Position numbers and translations under genes: made by a program
Notes under the pieces: model-generated
Databases searched by the model: none
Seen by the model: the letters and a program-made list of their open reading frames with translations, nothing else
What the model was told of the DNA's origin: nothing
Origin: Halobacteriales archaeon QS_4_69_225
GTDB taxonomy: Archaea > Halobacteriota > Halobacteria > Halobacteriales > Haloarculaceae
DNA: 64,000 bases
Direction of reading: 5' to 3'
NCBI GenBank assembly: GCA_003020965.1
Contig: PXRL01000014.1
Span: forward strand, 1 to 64,000
In this document: positions 48,443 to 58,602 of the stretch, piece by piece
Numbering within the stretch: the first letter of the stretch is position 1
How the letters are laid out: each line of letters begins with the position of its first letter

Positions 48443-50356
48443 TCAGTCCTCGGCCGATCGGACGGCGGCGTCGGCACCGCCCTGGGCCCGCCAGAGGGCG
48501 GCGTACTCGCCGTCGCGGGCGAGCAGCTCCTCGTGGCTACCGGACTCGACCAGTTCGCCGTCTTCCATGACGACGATGCGGTCGGCCGTCCGGATGGTCG
48601 ACAGCCGGTGAGCGATGACGAAGGCGGTCCGGTCCTCGATGAGCCGGTCGAGGCTCTCCTGGATCAGCTCCTCGGTCTCGGTGTCGACGTCGCTCGTCGC
48701 CTCGTCGAAGACGATGATCGACGGGTCGTTCAGTAGCGCCCGGGCGATGGCCAGCCGCTGGCGCTGGCCGCCGGAGAGCTTCACTCCCCGCTCGCCGATG
48801 AGCGTGTCGTACCCCTCCGGCAGCTCGCTGATGAACTCGTGGGCCTCGGCGGCCCTCGCGGCCTCGACGATCCGCCCGCGGGCGTCGTCGCTGTCGTCGG
48901 CCTCGTCGTCCCACTCGGCGGTCAGCACCTCGCGGTCGCCGTAGGCGATGTTCTCGGCGACGGTGCCGGAGAAGAGGTACGGGTTCTGCTCGACGACGGC
49001 GATCTCGTCTCGCAGCGCCCCGAGCCCGTACGCCCGGACGTCGGTGCCGTCGACCCGGACGCTGCCGGAATCGACGTCGTGGAACCGCGGCAGCAGCTTC
49101 AACAGCGTCGACTTCCCCGCGCCGGTCGGTCCGGCGAGCCCGACCGTCGCGCCCGCGGGCACGTCCAGCGACACCCCCTCGAGGACGGGCTCGCGGTCGC
49201 CGTAGCCGAACGTCACGTCGTCGAAGGTCACGTCGCCGGCCACCGTCTCGGGGGTGTGAGGGTTCTCGGGGTCGGTGACGGTCGGCTCCCGGCCGAGCAG
49301 GCCGAACACCCGCTCGGCGCTGGAGACGGCGAGCTGGTACTTGTTGGCCGACCGACCGACCCGGCGCATCGGCGAGTAAAGTCGCCGGAGATAGAGGAAA
49401 AACAGCGCGAAGGCGCCGGCCGACAGCGCCTCCGGCGCGCCGACGATGCTGTCGGTGCCGCCGACGTACAGCACCAAAACGAAGACGACGCCGGTGGTCA
49501 GCCGCAGCGACGCGAAGAAGGCCCGCCGGACCCGCAGCGCCGCCACCTTCTCGTCGTGGTAGCGCTGGCTCTGGTCGGCCACCCGCTCGCGCTCGAAGTC
49601 GTAGCGGTCGAACGTCTTGATGACGGCCGTCCCGCCGAGGTTGTTCTCCAGGCGGGTGTTCAGCCGCGCGACCGTCTCTCGGATGGACTTGTACCGCGGC
49701 TCGATCCACCGGAGGAACAGCGCGCTGGCCAGCCCGATGACCGGCACCGGCGCCAGCGCGATCAGCGCCAGCTTCGGCGAGTACGTCCACAGCACGACCG
49801 CGATGCCGCCGACCGTCGCCACCACCCGGATCAGCTGACGGAACTCCGTGTTGAGGAACTGCTCCAGCCGGTTGATGTCGCTGTTGAGAACGGACATCAT
49901 CGCGCCGGTCTGATGCGACACGAAGAAGTCCATCGAGAGGTGCTGGATGTGGTCGTAGGCCTCGTTGCGGAGGTCCCGCTGGACCTTCTGGGCGGTCGAC
50001 TGCAGCAGGTACCGCGAGGCGAACCGCGTCGCCGACCGGACGAGATACGCCAGCACCGCGAGGACGACCAGCTGCTCCAGCAGCGCGACCCGGGCCGCCC
50101 GGCCGGTTATCTCGCCGGCGGGGACCAGCCCGACGTTCGCCAACAGCCCCGGCTCGCCGGACTGAAGGATGATCCGGTCGATGGCCGTCGCGACGATGAT
50201 CGGCGGCACGAGCCGGGCGAACCGCGTGCAGAAGGAGGTGACGACCCCGGCCAGCAGTCGGGGCCAGTACGGCAGCGCGTAGGCGAGCAGGCTCCGGATC
50301 GGGTGGCCGTCGAGGGACGCCCGGACGTCCTCGAAGCCACCCCGGTCGTCCGACAT
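48443..50356 (-). CDS. ABC transporter, fused TM and ATPase domains (MsbA/MDR-like)
   Basis: GPTGAGKSTLLKLLPRFHDVDSGSVRVDG, LSGGQRQRLAIARALLNDPSIIVFDEATSDVDTETE. Confidence 0.94.
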   Translation of the reverse strand: MSDDRGGFEDVRASLDGHPIRSLLAYALPYWPRLLAGVVTSFCTRFARLVPPIIVATAIDRIILQSGEPGLLANVGLVPAGEITGRAARVALLEQLVVLAVLAYLVRSATRFASRYLLQSTAQKVQRDLRNEAYDHIQHLSMDFFVSHQTGAMMSVLNSDINRLEQFLNTEFRQLIRVVATVGGIAVVLWTYSPKLALIALAPVPVIGLASALFLRWIEPRYKSIRETVARLNTRLENNLGGTAVIKTFDRYDFERERVADQSQRYHDEKVAALRVRRAFFASLRLTTGVVFVLVLYVGGTDSIVGAPEALSAGAFALFFLYLRRLYSPMRRVGRSANKYQLAVSSAERVFGLLGREPTVTDPENPHTPETVAGDVTFDDVTFGYGDREPVLEGVSLDVPAGATVGLAGPTGAGKSTLLKLLPRFHDVDSGSVRVDGTDVRAYGLGALRDEIAVVEQNPYLFSGTVAENIAYGDREVLTAEWDDEADDSDDARGRIVEAARAAEAHEFISELPEGYDTLIGERGVKLSGGQRQRLAIARALLNDPSIIVFDEATSDVDTETEELIQESLDRLIEDRTAFVIAHRLSTIRTADRIVVMEDGELVESGSHEELLARDGEYAALWRAQGGADAAVRSAED

Positions 50357-50419
50357 ACGTCCGGTTGTGCGCCCGCGCTCAAAGGCCCGCCGCTCGCGGC
50401 CGAACCGTCGCCGACCCGG

Positions 50420-50917
50420 CTACAGTTCTACCTTCGTCGTCGGGTCGTCCAGTTCCCACAGCAGTTCCGGCAGGAAGGCCTCAAGATGGTCGACCACCCG
50501 CCGCTCGCTGACGTCCAGCCCGTCGCAGTGCTCGTGGGCCTCCTCGCGGACCGACACGTGGATGTCGCCGGACTCAACGGTCACCGACAGCGGGAACACC
50601 GAACACCGGGCCGGCTTCCAGTCGTGGGCGTCGTGCAGCGCACAGAGGCCGTCCTCCCGGAGAAAGAAACACGCCTGGCCGTCGGCGGCGGCGTGTGGGT
50701 GGTCGTCGGCCTTCTCCTCGCGGCGGACGAACTCCCGGCCCCGGAACTGCGTGACCGCCTCCGACAGCGACTCCCGCTCGGCCAGCGCGAGGAAGTCCTT
50801 CTCGTACAGCAGCACGCCGTGCCGACAGCACCACGTGCAGTCGTCGACGCACTCGAATGTCAGCGAGGGGTCGAAATCGACGACGGCCTCCTTGCCGGGG
50901 TACACCTCGACGCGCAC
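50420..50917 (-). CDS. YkgJ-type cysteine cluster protein
   Basis: FECVDDCTWCCRHGVLLYEKDF, CFFLREDGLCALHDAHDWKPARCSVFPL. Confidence 0.85.
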   Translation of the reverse strand: MRVEVYPGKEAVVDFDPSLTFECVDDCTWCCRHGVLLYEKDFLALAERESLSEAVTQFRGREFVRREEKADDHPHAAADGQACFFLREDGLCALHDAHDWKPARCSVFPLSVTVESGDIHVSVREEAHEHCDGLDVSERRVVDHLEAFLPELLWELDDPTTKVEL

Positions 50918-51040
50918 ACCGGCCGTCCGGCGCCCACGGCCAAAGGGGTGTCGCGTCGGAGCCCTCGCGTCGCGGCCGGTCGGTCGCGTCGGTCGCGTCG
51001 CGGCCGGTCGGTCGCACTGATCGCGCCGTATCGGCTCCGA

Positions 51041-51742
51041 TCAGCTCCGGAGGGCGGCCAGCACGGTCCCCGCCTGCCTTCGACCGTGGGCCGCGAGCGC
51101 CCGCGGAAACCGCCGCCGGGCGTTGGCGAGTGCCTCTTCGAGCGCCGCGGCGGCGTCCTCGTCGACGCCGGGACCGTGGCCGCACCGGACCCGCGCCGGG
51201 GGGAGACCGCCGAGACCGTCCCGCGGTGGCGTCAGCCGGCGCAGCAACATCACGCCGAGTCGCTCCTCGCCGACGCACTGGTAGTCGGCGCCGCCGACCG
51301 ACTCCGGGACGAACAGCGTCGCGCCGTCGTAGAGGGCGTACTCCTGCCAGACGGAGCCGGTCCGGGCCACCGCAAGTAGCTCGTAGCCGCCGAGGGCGTC
51401 GCCGACGCCGACCCGTTCGACCGGCGCGTCCAGGCCCTCGGCGACGCCAGTCATCGGCTTCGGCAGCGTTACCGGCACGTCGTGCCGCCGGGCGAAGGCG
51501 TCCGCGTCGCGGGCGTGGTGGTTCGACAGGACGACGACGCCGGCCACCTCGCCGAGCGATTCGACGAGCGCCTCGACGCCGTCGGCGTCGAGCGGGTCGA
51601 CGAGCAACACTCCGTCCGGCGTCGCCAGCGCGTGACTCGCCCGCTCCATTGTCTCCTCGGGGTGGGCGATCCAGCCGACCCCGTCGGCCGCGCGGTCGAC
51701 GACCGCCGGGTCCGGGGCGGGGCCGGTCGCCTTCGCCGGCAT
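51041..51742 (-). CDS. Hypothetical protein, metallo-hydrolase-fold-like
   Basis: HALATPDGVLLVDPLDADGVEALVESLGEVAGVVVLSNHHARDADAFARRHDVPV. Confidence 0.6.
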   Translation of the reverse strand: MPAKATGPAPDPAVVDRAADGVGWIAHPEETMERASHALATPDGVLLVDPLDADGVEALVESLGEVAGVVVLSNHHARDADAFARRHDVPVTLPKPMTGVAEGLDAPVERVGVGDALGGYELLAVARTGSVWQEYALYDGATLFVPESVGGADYQCVGEERLGVMLLRRLTPPRDGLGGLPPARVRCGHGPGVDEDAAAALEEALANARRRFPRALAAHGRRQAGTVLAALRS

Positions 51743-52072
51743 GGGCGTGTCGACCGGCGCCGACCGCAAGAGAGTGACGCTCAGCTGTACCCTCGCCAGC
51801 GGTTGCCGCACTCCTTGTAAGAGGAAAAAGAGATTGATTCGGAGGCCGTCGGGGGCTACTCGTGTTGTCTATCTCTGTCTTCGTGACAGGGAAGTTCCGA
51901 CGGCAGGCGGCTTCTACCTCATGTTTCCCAGAACCACCCCGTCGTAGAGAGGATTTCAGGGACGTCCTGAAACTAAAACTCGTCTCCGAAGGACCCGAGG
52001 GCATCAACTGGCTAATGGACGAAATCATCGAATACACAGGAGACAACCTGTACCAATAGGCAGTCCGAGGAG

Positions 52073-52462
52073 TTACGAGCCGTACCCCATCTCAATGTCG
52101 CGCAGAATCGCTCCCGTCCACAAAACAATAACAATACTACCAAACCATACCAACGAGGCAAGCAGAAGAATCTCGTTCCCAAATCCAAGGCTCAGAAGTC
52201 TCGATATATTCGAGCCCAACAATGCGCTACCTCCACCGACAACGCCGCCGAACGCACCACTCCAGTAATTCAGTTCATTACGTACGAAGAATGTCGGATA
52301 ATCAAACGTCCGCCCAAAGCCTTCGAGCGTCAAGAGCAACGCGCAGAACAATGCCACAGCAACAGCACCATACACTGCTGTTGCCTCACCAAACACCACG
52401 AGCGCAACTTGCCCTAGACAGCCTACGATGCCAAGCAACACTAAGGTCAGCTGTCGTTTCAT
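52073..52462 (-). CDS. Membrane protein of unknown function in low-GC islet
   Basis: MKRQLTLVLLGIVGCLGQVALVVFGEATAVYGAVAVALFCALLLTLEGFG..; about 4 TM. Confidence 0.65.
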   Translation of the reverse strand: MKRQLTLVLLGIVGCLGQVALVVFGEATAVYGAVAVALFCALLLTLEGFGRTFDYPTFFVRNELNYWSGAFGGVVGGGSALLGSNISRLLSLGFGNEILLLASLVWFGSIVIVLWTGAILRDIEMGYGS

Positions 52463-52618
52463 ACACCGTACTTTAGCACAGCAGCGTAAAAATCTAGCTA
52501 CACGAACGTTGACACAACCACACATCAAAACGATTTCTACAATTCTGAGACGAACTCCAGCACGTCGATTCTCGACAAGGTTCGAAGTATCCTTTCTGGA
52601 GAAGATGTACAGGCACAG

Positions 52619-52846
52619 ATGCGGGAGAGGGCTGAGGATATTGAAATATCGTTCGACAGAATCGTAGGTGAAATAGACGACGTGACATATCCACACATAT
52701 CCGAACGAATTGTTCAACTGAAATCTGAGTGTCGACAGGGAAACTACAAGAAGAGTATTAGATTGGCGGACTCTATTGTCGGAGAATGTGAGTACAAGAT
52801 GGACGTCGGGGAACTGTACGAGGGAGCCGACCCATTCGGGGATTAA
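52619..52846 (+). CDS. Small hypothetical protein, possibly 5' truncated
   Basis: MRERAEDIEISFDRIVGEIDDVTYPHISERIVQLKSECRQGNYKKSIRLADSIVGECEYKMDVGELYEGADPFGD; frame open upstream to about 52488 without ATG. Confidence 0.5.
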   Translation: MRERAEDIEISFDRIVGEIDDVTYPHISERIVQLKSECRQGNYKKSIRLADSIVGECEYKMDVGELYEGADPFGD

Positions 52847-52975
52847 CTCAATAGCTGAATGAGTTCTGTCTTATAGGAATTCTATAAGACGAGGTGCATT
52901 GGGAAGAGGTTCGTTTTGGCGATTAAATTAGTGGACGAGTGAGTGCTATCTTACGAGATTCCTGTAAGATGAAGA
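52841..52975. repeat. Two tandem 80-bp-spaced units each with a hairpin
   Basis: gattaa..gtcttatag-gaatt-ctataagac (52868-52890) and gattaa..atcttacga-gattc-ctgtaagat (52948-52970). Confidence 0.75.
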
Positions 52976-53083
52976 AATAGACGCATTTAGACCAATAGCC
53001 GAGTGCGGAGGAAGCAGTGGCGTCCCAGAGTTTTAGGACGAGCGACGAGAGCCGTAGTCTCAGTAACTATCATTTTCTTTATC

Positions 53084-53404
53084 TTAGTCATACGCTCTCC
53101 ATACGGCCCCACAATCCTTGCACTTGAAGAACCGCGTCGGCGGCTCGTCGGCCGCGCCGGTCTGTTTGATGGTGTACCACGCCTCGCCGTGGCCGCAGTC
53201 GTCGCAGGTGACGTCGTCGGCGGTCGGCTTGCCCTCGAAGTCGGCGTCCGGCGACGACTCGATGACGTCGTCGTCGGACTGCGTCTCGGTCGTGACGAGT
53301 TCGTCCCCCCGGTCGGCGTCCTTCGACCGCCTCGCGCCGCAGGACGAACAGACCATCTCCCCGTCACGGGAGTGCATCATCGACCCGCAGTCGTCGCAGA
53401 ACAT
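53084..53404 (-). CDS. tfs: Transcription factor S (TFS)
   Basis: MFCDDCGSMM..VCSSCGARR; TCDDCGHGEAWYTIKQTGAADEPPTRFFKCKDCGAVWRAYD. Confidence 0.93.
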   Translation of the reverse strand: MFCDDCGSMMHSRDGEMVCSSCGARRSKDADRGDELVTTETQSDDDVIESSPDADFEGKPTADDVTCDDCGHGEAWYTIKQTGAADEPPTRFFKCKDCGAVWRAYD

Positions 53405-53449
53405 ATTGGCCGAAGAACTCGTGCGGCGAAAAGCGTGTCGCGCGGCGGC

Positions 53450-53851
53450 TCACTCCAGGTCGAGAACGTCGGTCGCCTCCTGGCGCTCGGCGACGACGGG
53501 GCAGTTGCGGACCCGGAAGTGCTCGCTGTCGACCACCTCGACGATCTCGGTGTCGGGGTTGAGACACCGCGTGTCCGGCGGGTCCGAGAGGAACCGACAC
53601 CCCTGGCAGTAGCGGCCCTTCGGGACGACGGCGTCCTCGCCGTCGCGCTCGATCTCCGGGGCGGCGTCGGTCCCCTCCTCGGCCAGCCGCTCGAAGAGGT
53701 CTCCGCCCTCGGCGGTCGGCCCGCCGCCGGCCGACAGCTTCGCCCAGACGTCCTCGTCGGCCGGCTCGACGTCGGCGAAGGGGTCGTCGGCGTCGCCGGT
53801 TGGCTCGACGTCAGCGGAGGGCTCTCCGGCCTCGTCGGGCTCCTCACTCAT
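53450..53851 (-). CDS. Cys-containing haloarchaeal hypothetical protein
   Basis: RYCQGCRFLSDPPDTRCLNPDTEIVEVVDSEHFRVRNCPVVAER. Confidence 0.7.
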   Translation of the reverse strand: MSEEPDEAGEPSADVEPTGDADDPFADVEPADEDVWAKLSAGGGPTAEGGDLFERLAEEGTDAAPEIERDGEDAVVPKGRYCQGCRFLSDPPDTRCLNPDTEIVEVVDSEHFRVRNCPVVAERQEATDVLDLE

Positions 53852-54638
53852 CGTCGTCCCCGTCTCCGCCGGACGACGTCTCCGGCCCGACGAGCGTCGC
53901 CCGGGTGAATATCAGTCCGGCCGTGGTGATGTCCCGCAGCTCGGCGTCGCAGTGCGGGCAGGCCGGGTCGGTCAGCAGCGGCACGGAAACCGACTCCCCG
54001 CAGCTGTCGCAGCTGGCGTCGGTGACGTCCTGGCGGTTCGCCGTCCGGCGGAGCCGGTCCAGCCGGCGGGTCCGGTCGTCGCCGCGGTCGACCGTCCGGT
54101 CCCGCAGTTCGAGGACGACCCGCGCCAGCGTGTCGAGTCTCGCGTCGACGTCGTTCAGCTCGGCCTCCTGCGTCGAGACGTCGTCGGACAGCTCCGTGGC
54201 GTCCGCGGCGACGCCGTCGAGCCGGTCGGCGAGCCGATCGAACTCCTCGTGGGTGTGGTCGGCGTCGGCCCGGCTCTGGAGCGCGTCCCGGAGCTGGAGC
54301 ACGCGGTTGCGGACGGAGTTGAGGTCCTCCTCGATCTTCGACTCGAGGGTGTCGACGCGGTCGTCGACGGCCTCGGCGTCGACGTCGCGGTCGGCGAGCT
54401 GTGTTTCGACCTCCGCCCGGACCTCCTCGCGGAGCGTCTCGAGATCCGGAGCGGAGCCGCCCCCGGCGGCGTCGGCGTCCCCGTCGAGGTCGGCCGCCGC
54501 GCGGTAGGCGCTCACCACCTGCACGAGCAGCTCCTCGCGGTCGACGTCGAGCGAGGCGGCGTGCTCGTCGACCCACTCCTCGAGCGGCGGTGGCAGCGAG
54601 ACGGACAACTCCGGCTCGTCGGCCGACTCGGTCGCCAT
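53844..54638 (-). CDS. Coiled-coil protein with C-terminal zinc ribbon
   Basis: Long acidic coiled coil; CDSCGESVSVPLLTDPACPHCDAELRD. Confidence 0.75.
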   Translation of the reverse strand: MATESADEPELSVSLPPPLEEWVDEHAASLDVDREELLVQVVSAYRAAADLDGDADAAGGGSAPDLETLREEVRAEVETQLADRDVDAEAVDDRVDTLESKIEEDLNSVRNRVLQLRDALQSRADADHTHEEFDRLADRLDGVAADATELSDDVSTQEAELNDVDARLDTLARVVLELRDRTVDRGDDRTRRLDRLRRTANRQDVTDASCDSCGESVSVPLLTDPACPHCDAELRDITTAGLIFTRATLVGPETSSGGDGDDDE

Positions 54639-54689
54639 CGAGCCGGTTTAGACGCGGTGTACGGTTAAAGATTCGCCCTCCCTCGGCCG

Positions 54690-55526
54690 CTACCGGATCT
54701 TCCGGACGTCGCTGATGTCGAAGCCGGCGTCGCCGATCTCCGTCTCGAAGCGGACGATGTTCTCGTCCTCGATGCGGGAGAGAACGCCGCGGAACTGCTG
54801 GACGACCATCGTCCGGGCCCGGGCGGAGCCGCCGCTTTCCCACTCGAACAGCAGCGTCCCGTCGGCGGCGTCGACCAGCTGGCCGTGCTGTTGGTCGTCC
54901 AGCGTCTCCCGGTTGACGTGCACGAGGACGAGCCCGCCCCACTCGTGGGCGGCCCGCGAGAGCCCCTTCAACAGCACCGGGACGTCGCTGAACGGGATGT
55001 CGGCGCTTTGGGCGCCGACCAGGTCGGCGATGGAGTCGATGACGACGACGCTGTCGGCGCCGTGTTCGGTCAGCCGGTCGCCGAGCGCCTCCGGGACGCC
55101 CTTGCGGTCCTGGGACTGGCCGAGCTGGGAGACGCTCCGCGTCCGGTCGGCGTACCACTCCCGCGGCACCGGGCTGAGCCGGAAGAACTCCGGCGAGAGG
55201 TCGTGGAACTCGACGTTGTCGATGCTCTCCTCGACGATCTCGTCGTCCATCGCCAGCGTCATCTCGCGTTCGAGCTGCTGCTCCGTGGCGGTGAAGGAGA
55301 TGTAGTGGACCTCCTCGGGCGTCGTCGCCCGGTCGTCGAGCCCGCCGTAGTAGAGGTCGAACAGCTCCGGGCCGCCCTCGGCGAGGCCGTTCATCGCCGC
55401 GGCGGTGTACATGAACTCGCGGGCGCCGGCCCCGGCGTGACCCGACAGGAGTACGACGCTGCCCGGCGGCGCGCCGCCGCCGATGGTCGTGTCCAGCCGT
55501 CGAATCCCGAACGGGATGCGGTCCAT
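54690..55526 (-). CDS. RAD55/KaiC-like RecA-superfamily ATPase (HTR-like) with degenerate Walker A
   Basis: IPFGIRRLDTTIGGGAPPGSVVLLSGHAGAGAREFMYTAA; ADSVVVIDSIADLV. Confidence 0.8.
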   Translation of the reverse strand: MDRIPFGIRRLDTTIGGGAPPGSVVLLSGHAGAGAREFMYTAAAMNGLAEGGPELFDLYYGGLDDRATTPEEVHYISFTATEQQLEREMTLAMDDEIVEESIDNVEFHDLSPEFFRLSPVPREWYADRTRSVSQLGQSQDRKGVPEALGDRLTEHGADSVVVIDSIADLVGAQSADIPFSDVPVLLKGLSRAAHEWGGLVLVHVNRETLDDQQHGQLVDAADGTLLFEWESGGSARARTMVVQQFRGVLSRIEDENIVRFETEIGDAGFDISDVRKIR

Positions 55527-55562
55527 ACGCCGTATTCGCCCGGCGGAACTTAAATCGTGGAC

Positions 55563-56543
55563 TCAGATCGCGGAGTCCTCGACGCGGGCGCCCTCGTTCC
55601 GCGGCGCGACGACCCGGACGGTCCCCTCGGCGTCGGCCGCCGAGAGAGCGTCGACGGCGGCGTCCCGCGCCCGGTCGGCCATCGAGGCGTCGGTGACGCC
55701 GTAGACGGTCGGCCCCCACGACGACTGGCCGACGCCGCGGACGGCCGGCCGGTCGGCGAGCGCGTCGATGATTCGGCCGGCCGGCGGCCGGTAGACGCCG
55801 CCCTGCTGGTCGGCGTACCAGGCGCCGTTGAGCCGGCCGAAGGCCGCGACCGCGTCGCCGAACGCCTCCAGTCGCCCCTCGGCGGCCGCCGGCAGCAGTC
55901 GCCGGACCAGCACGGTCGCCAGCTCGTCGGCGACCGACGGGTCGGCGGCCTCGACGACCGCCCGCATGCTCTCGTCCTCGTCGTCGCCGCTCCGGCCCGG
56001 GGTCGCCTCGGGAATCGCCAGCACGAACCGCCACTCGTCGGGCAGCTCGTGGCGGACGACGGCCGCCGGCACCGTCCAGTCGCCCTCGGCCGGCGGCGCC
56101 GTCGTGAACCGCTCGGTCGGGTGGCCGGCGTCGACGACGAAGCCGCCGGCCTCGAAGGTCGCGACGCCGACGCCGCTGCGGCCGCCGCGGCCCAGCGCCG
56201 GCGCCCGCTCGCGGACGACCGGCTCGCGGCCGTGGACGCGGGCGACCGCCGCCAGCGTCGCCAGCGCCAACTGCGTCCCGCTGCCGAGGCCGACGTGCCG
56301 CGGCAGCGTCGCCTCGACCGTCAGGTCGATTCCGGCGACGTCCAGCAGGTCACAGGCGGCGGCGGCGTACTCCGCGGCCACCGGGTCCGCACAGCGCACC
56401 TCGGGGGCCGTCTCGGCGGTCAGCCGCACGCGCGGCTCCTCGAGGGCCAACCCCACGCCGCCGTAGAGCCGCTCGTGCGCCAGCGAGAGGTTCCCGAAGC
56501 CGACGTGCAGCCGCGCGCCGGTCTCGACGCGAACGGTCATCAC
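55563..56543 (-). CDS. Beta-ribofuranosylaminobenzene 5'-phosphate synthase family (GHMP fold)
   Basis: ETGARLHVGFGNLSLAHERLYGGVGLALEEP; PRHVGLGSGTQLALA; GRGGRSGVGVATFEAGGFVVDAGH. Confidence 0.88.
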   Translation of the reverse strand: MMTVRVETGARLHVGFGNLSLAHERLYGGVGLALEEPRVRLTAETAPEVRCADPVAAEYAAAACDLLDVAGIDLTVEATLPRHVGLGSGTQLALATLAAVARVHGREPVVRERAPALGRGGRSGVGVATFEAGGFVVDAGHPTERFTTAPPAEGDWTVPAAVVRHELPDEWRFVLAIPEATPGRSGDDEDESMRAVVEAADPSVADELATVLVRRLLPAAAEGRLEAFGDAVAAFGRLNGAWYADQQGGVYRPPAGRIIDALADRPAVRGVGQSSWGPTVYGVTDASMADRARDAAVDALSAADAEGTVRVVAPRNEGARVEDSAI

Positions 56544-56734
56544 CGGCCGTACGGCCGTCGCCAGGTTGTGGGTTTCGCCACCGGCGACGCGCGGGTAGAG
56601 GTCACGCGGCCGTCCGCAGTTCCGGGTCCATCGTCGGCTCCTCGGACATCCTGAGCTCTCCGACGGCCTGCGAGAACGCGGGCAAAAACCGGGTGATACA
56701 CGGGCGTTAAGTCACTCGGCGGCAACCGTTCGGC

Positions 56735-58483
56735 ATGAGTCGTCAAGAGCCGCCCGACCGCGGGTCGAGCACCGACGGGCAACTCCGCAGCAGCGAGGTG
56801 ACGGAGGGCCCGGAGCGGGCGCCTCACCGCGCGATGTTCCGGGCGATGGGGTTCGACGACGAGGACCTCACCTCGCCGATGGTCGGCGTCGCCAACCCCG
56901 CCGCCGACATCACGCCGTGTAACGTCCATCTCGACGACGTCGCCGGTGCCGCCGTCGACGGCGTCGACTCGGGCGGCGGCATGCCGGTCGAGTTCGGCAC
57001 CATCACCATCTCCGACGCCATCTCGATGGGCACCGAGGGGATGAAGGCCTCGCTCGTCTCCCGGGAGGTCATCGCCGACTCCGTCGAGCTGGTGTCGTTC
57101 GGCGAGCGGATGGACGCGCTGGTGACCGTCGCCGGCTGCGACAAGAACCTCCCCGGAATGATGATGGCCGCCGTCCGGACCGACCTGCCGTCGGTGTTCT
57201 GCTACGGCGGCTCGATCATGCCCGGCGAACACGAGGGCCGGGACGTCACCATCGTCCAGGTGTTCGAGGGCGTCGGTGCCCACGCGGAAGGCGAGATGAG
57301 CCGCGAGGAGCTGGACGACCTCGAGCGGAACGCCTGTCCGGGCGCCGGCTCCTGCGGCGGGATGTTCACCGCCAACACCATGGCCGCCGTCTCGGAGGCG
57401 CTGGGGCTGGCGCCGCTGGGGTCGGCGTCGGCGCCGGCCGAACACGACGAGCGCTACGAGGTCGCCGAGCGCGCCGGCGAGCTCGTCGTCGACTGCATCG
57501 AGGCCGACCGCCGGCCCTCCGATATCCTGACGCGGGGGGCCTTCGAGAACGCCATCGCCGTCCAGACGGCGGTCGGCGGGTCGACCAACGGCGTTCTCCA
57601 CCTGCTGGCGCTGGCCGCCGAGGCCGGCGTCGACCTCGAGATCGAGGACTTCGACGCGATCTCCCGCCGGACGCCGAAGCTCGCGGACCTCCAGCCCGGC
57701 GGCAGCCACGTGATGAACGACCTCCACGAGATCGGCGGCGTGCCGGTCGTCGTCAGGCGGCTGCTGGAGGCCGACCTGGTCGACGGCGACCAGCGCACCG
57801 TCACCGGCCGGACCGTCGCCGAGGAACTCGCCCACCTCGAGTCGGCCGGTCGCCTTCCCGCAGACGACGACATCGACGCCGACTTCCTCTACACCGTCGC
57901 GGAGCCGAAGTACCCCGAGGGCGCCATCAAGATCCTGCAGGGCAACCTCGCGCCCGACGGCGCGGTGCTGAAGGCGACCGGCCAGGACGAGTTCCACCAC
58001 GAGGGCCCCGCCCGGGTGTTCGAAGACGAGGAGGCGGCGATGGCCTACGTCCAGGAGGGTCGCATCGACTCCGGCGACGTCATCGTCATCCGCAACGAGG
58101 GCCCCCGCGGCGGCCCCGGGATGCGGGAGATGCTGGGCGTCACCGCGGCGGTCGTCGGCGCCGGCCACGAGGACGACGTCGCGCTGTTGACCGACGGCCG
58201 CTTCTCCGGCGGCACCCGCGGGCCGATGGTCGGCCACGTCGCCCCCGAGGCGTTCGTCGGCGGCCCCATCGCCGCCCTCAAGGACGGCGACGTCGTCACC
58301 GTCGACATCCCCGACCGGCGGCTTGAGGTCGACCTCACCGACGCCGAACTGGAGGCCCGTCTCGCGGAGTGGTCACAGCCGGAGCCCGCCTACGACGGCG
58401 GCGTCCTGGCGAAGTACGGCCTCGCGTTCGGGTCGGCCGCCGCCGGCGCCGTCACCAACCCCGGCGTTCGCGGCGGTGACTGA
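56735..58483 (+). CDS. ilvD: Dihydroxy-acid dehydratase
   Basis: [68 protein letters not shown]. Confidence 0.96.
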   Translation: MSRQEPPDRGSSTDGQLRSSEVTEGPERAPHRAMFRAMGFDDEDLTSPMVGVANPAADITPCNVHLDDVAGAAVDGVDSGGGMPVEFGTITISDAISMGTEGMKASLVSREVIADSVELVSFGERMDALVTVAGCDKNLPGMMMAAVRTDLPSVFCYGGSIMPGEHEGRDVTIVQVFEGVGAHAEGEMSREELDDLERNACPGAGSCGGMFTANTMAAVSEALGLAPLGSASAPAEHDERYEVAERAGELVVDCIEADRRPSDILTRGAFENAIAVQTAVGGSTNGVLHLLALAAEAGVDLEIEDFDAISRRTPKLADLQPGGSHVMNDLHEIGGVPVVVRRLLEADLVDGDQRTVTGRTVAEELAHLESAGRLPADDDIDADFLYTVAEPKYPEGAIKILQGNLAPDGAVLKATGQDEFHHEGPARVFEDEEAAMAYVQEGRIDSGDVIVIRNEGPRGGPGMREMLGVTAAVVGAGHEDDVALLTDGRFSGGTRGPMVGHVAPEAFVGGPIAALKDGDVVTVDIPDRRLEVDLTDAELEARLAEWSQPEPAYDGGVLAKYGLAFGSAAAGAVTNPGVRGGD

Positions 58484-58602
58484 TACTGATTATTGGTAGT
58501 TCCCGCCGTCACCATCACACCCCTTTCCTTCGTCCTGAGGATACCGCTCGAACGAACTCGCGAGTGATCGCCCGGTACGTCCTCCAGACACCTTCTCGGA
58601 GG

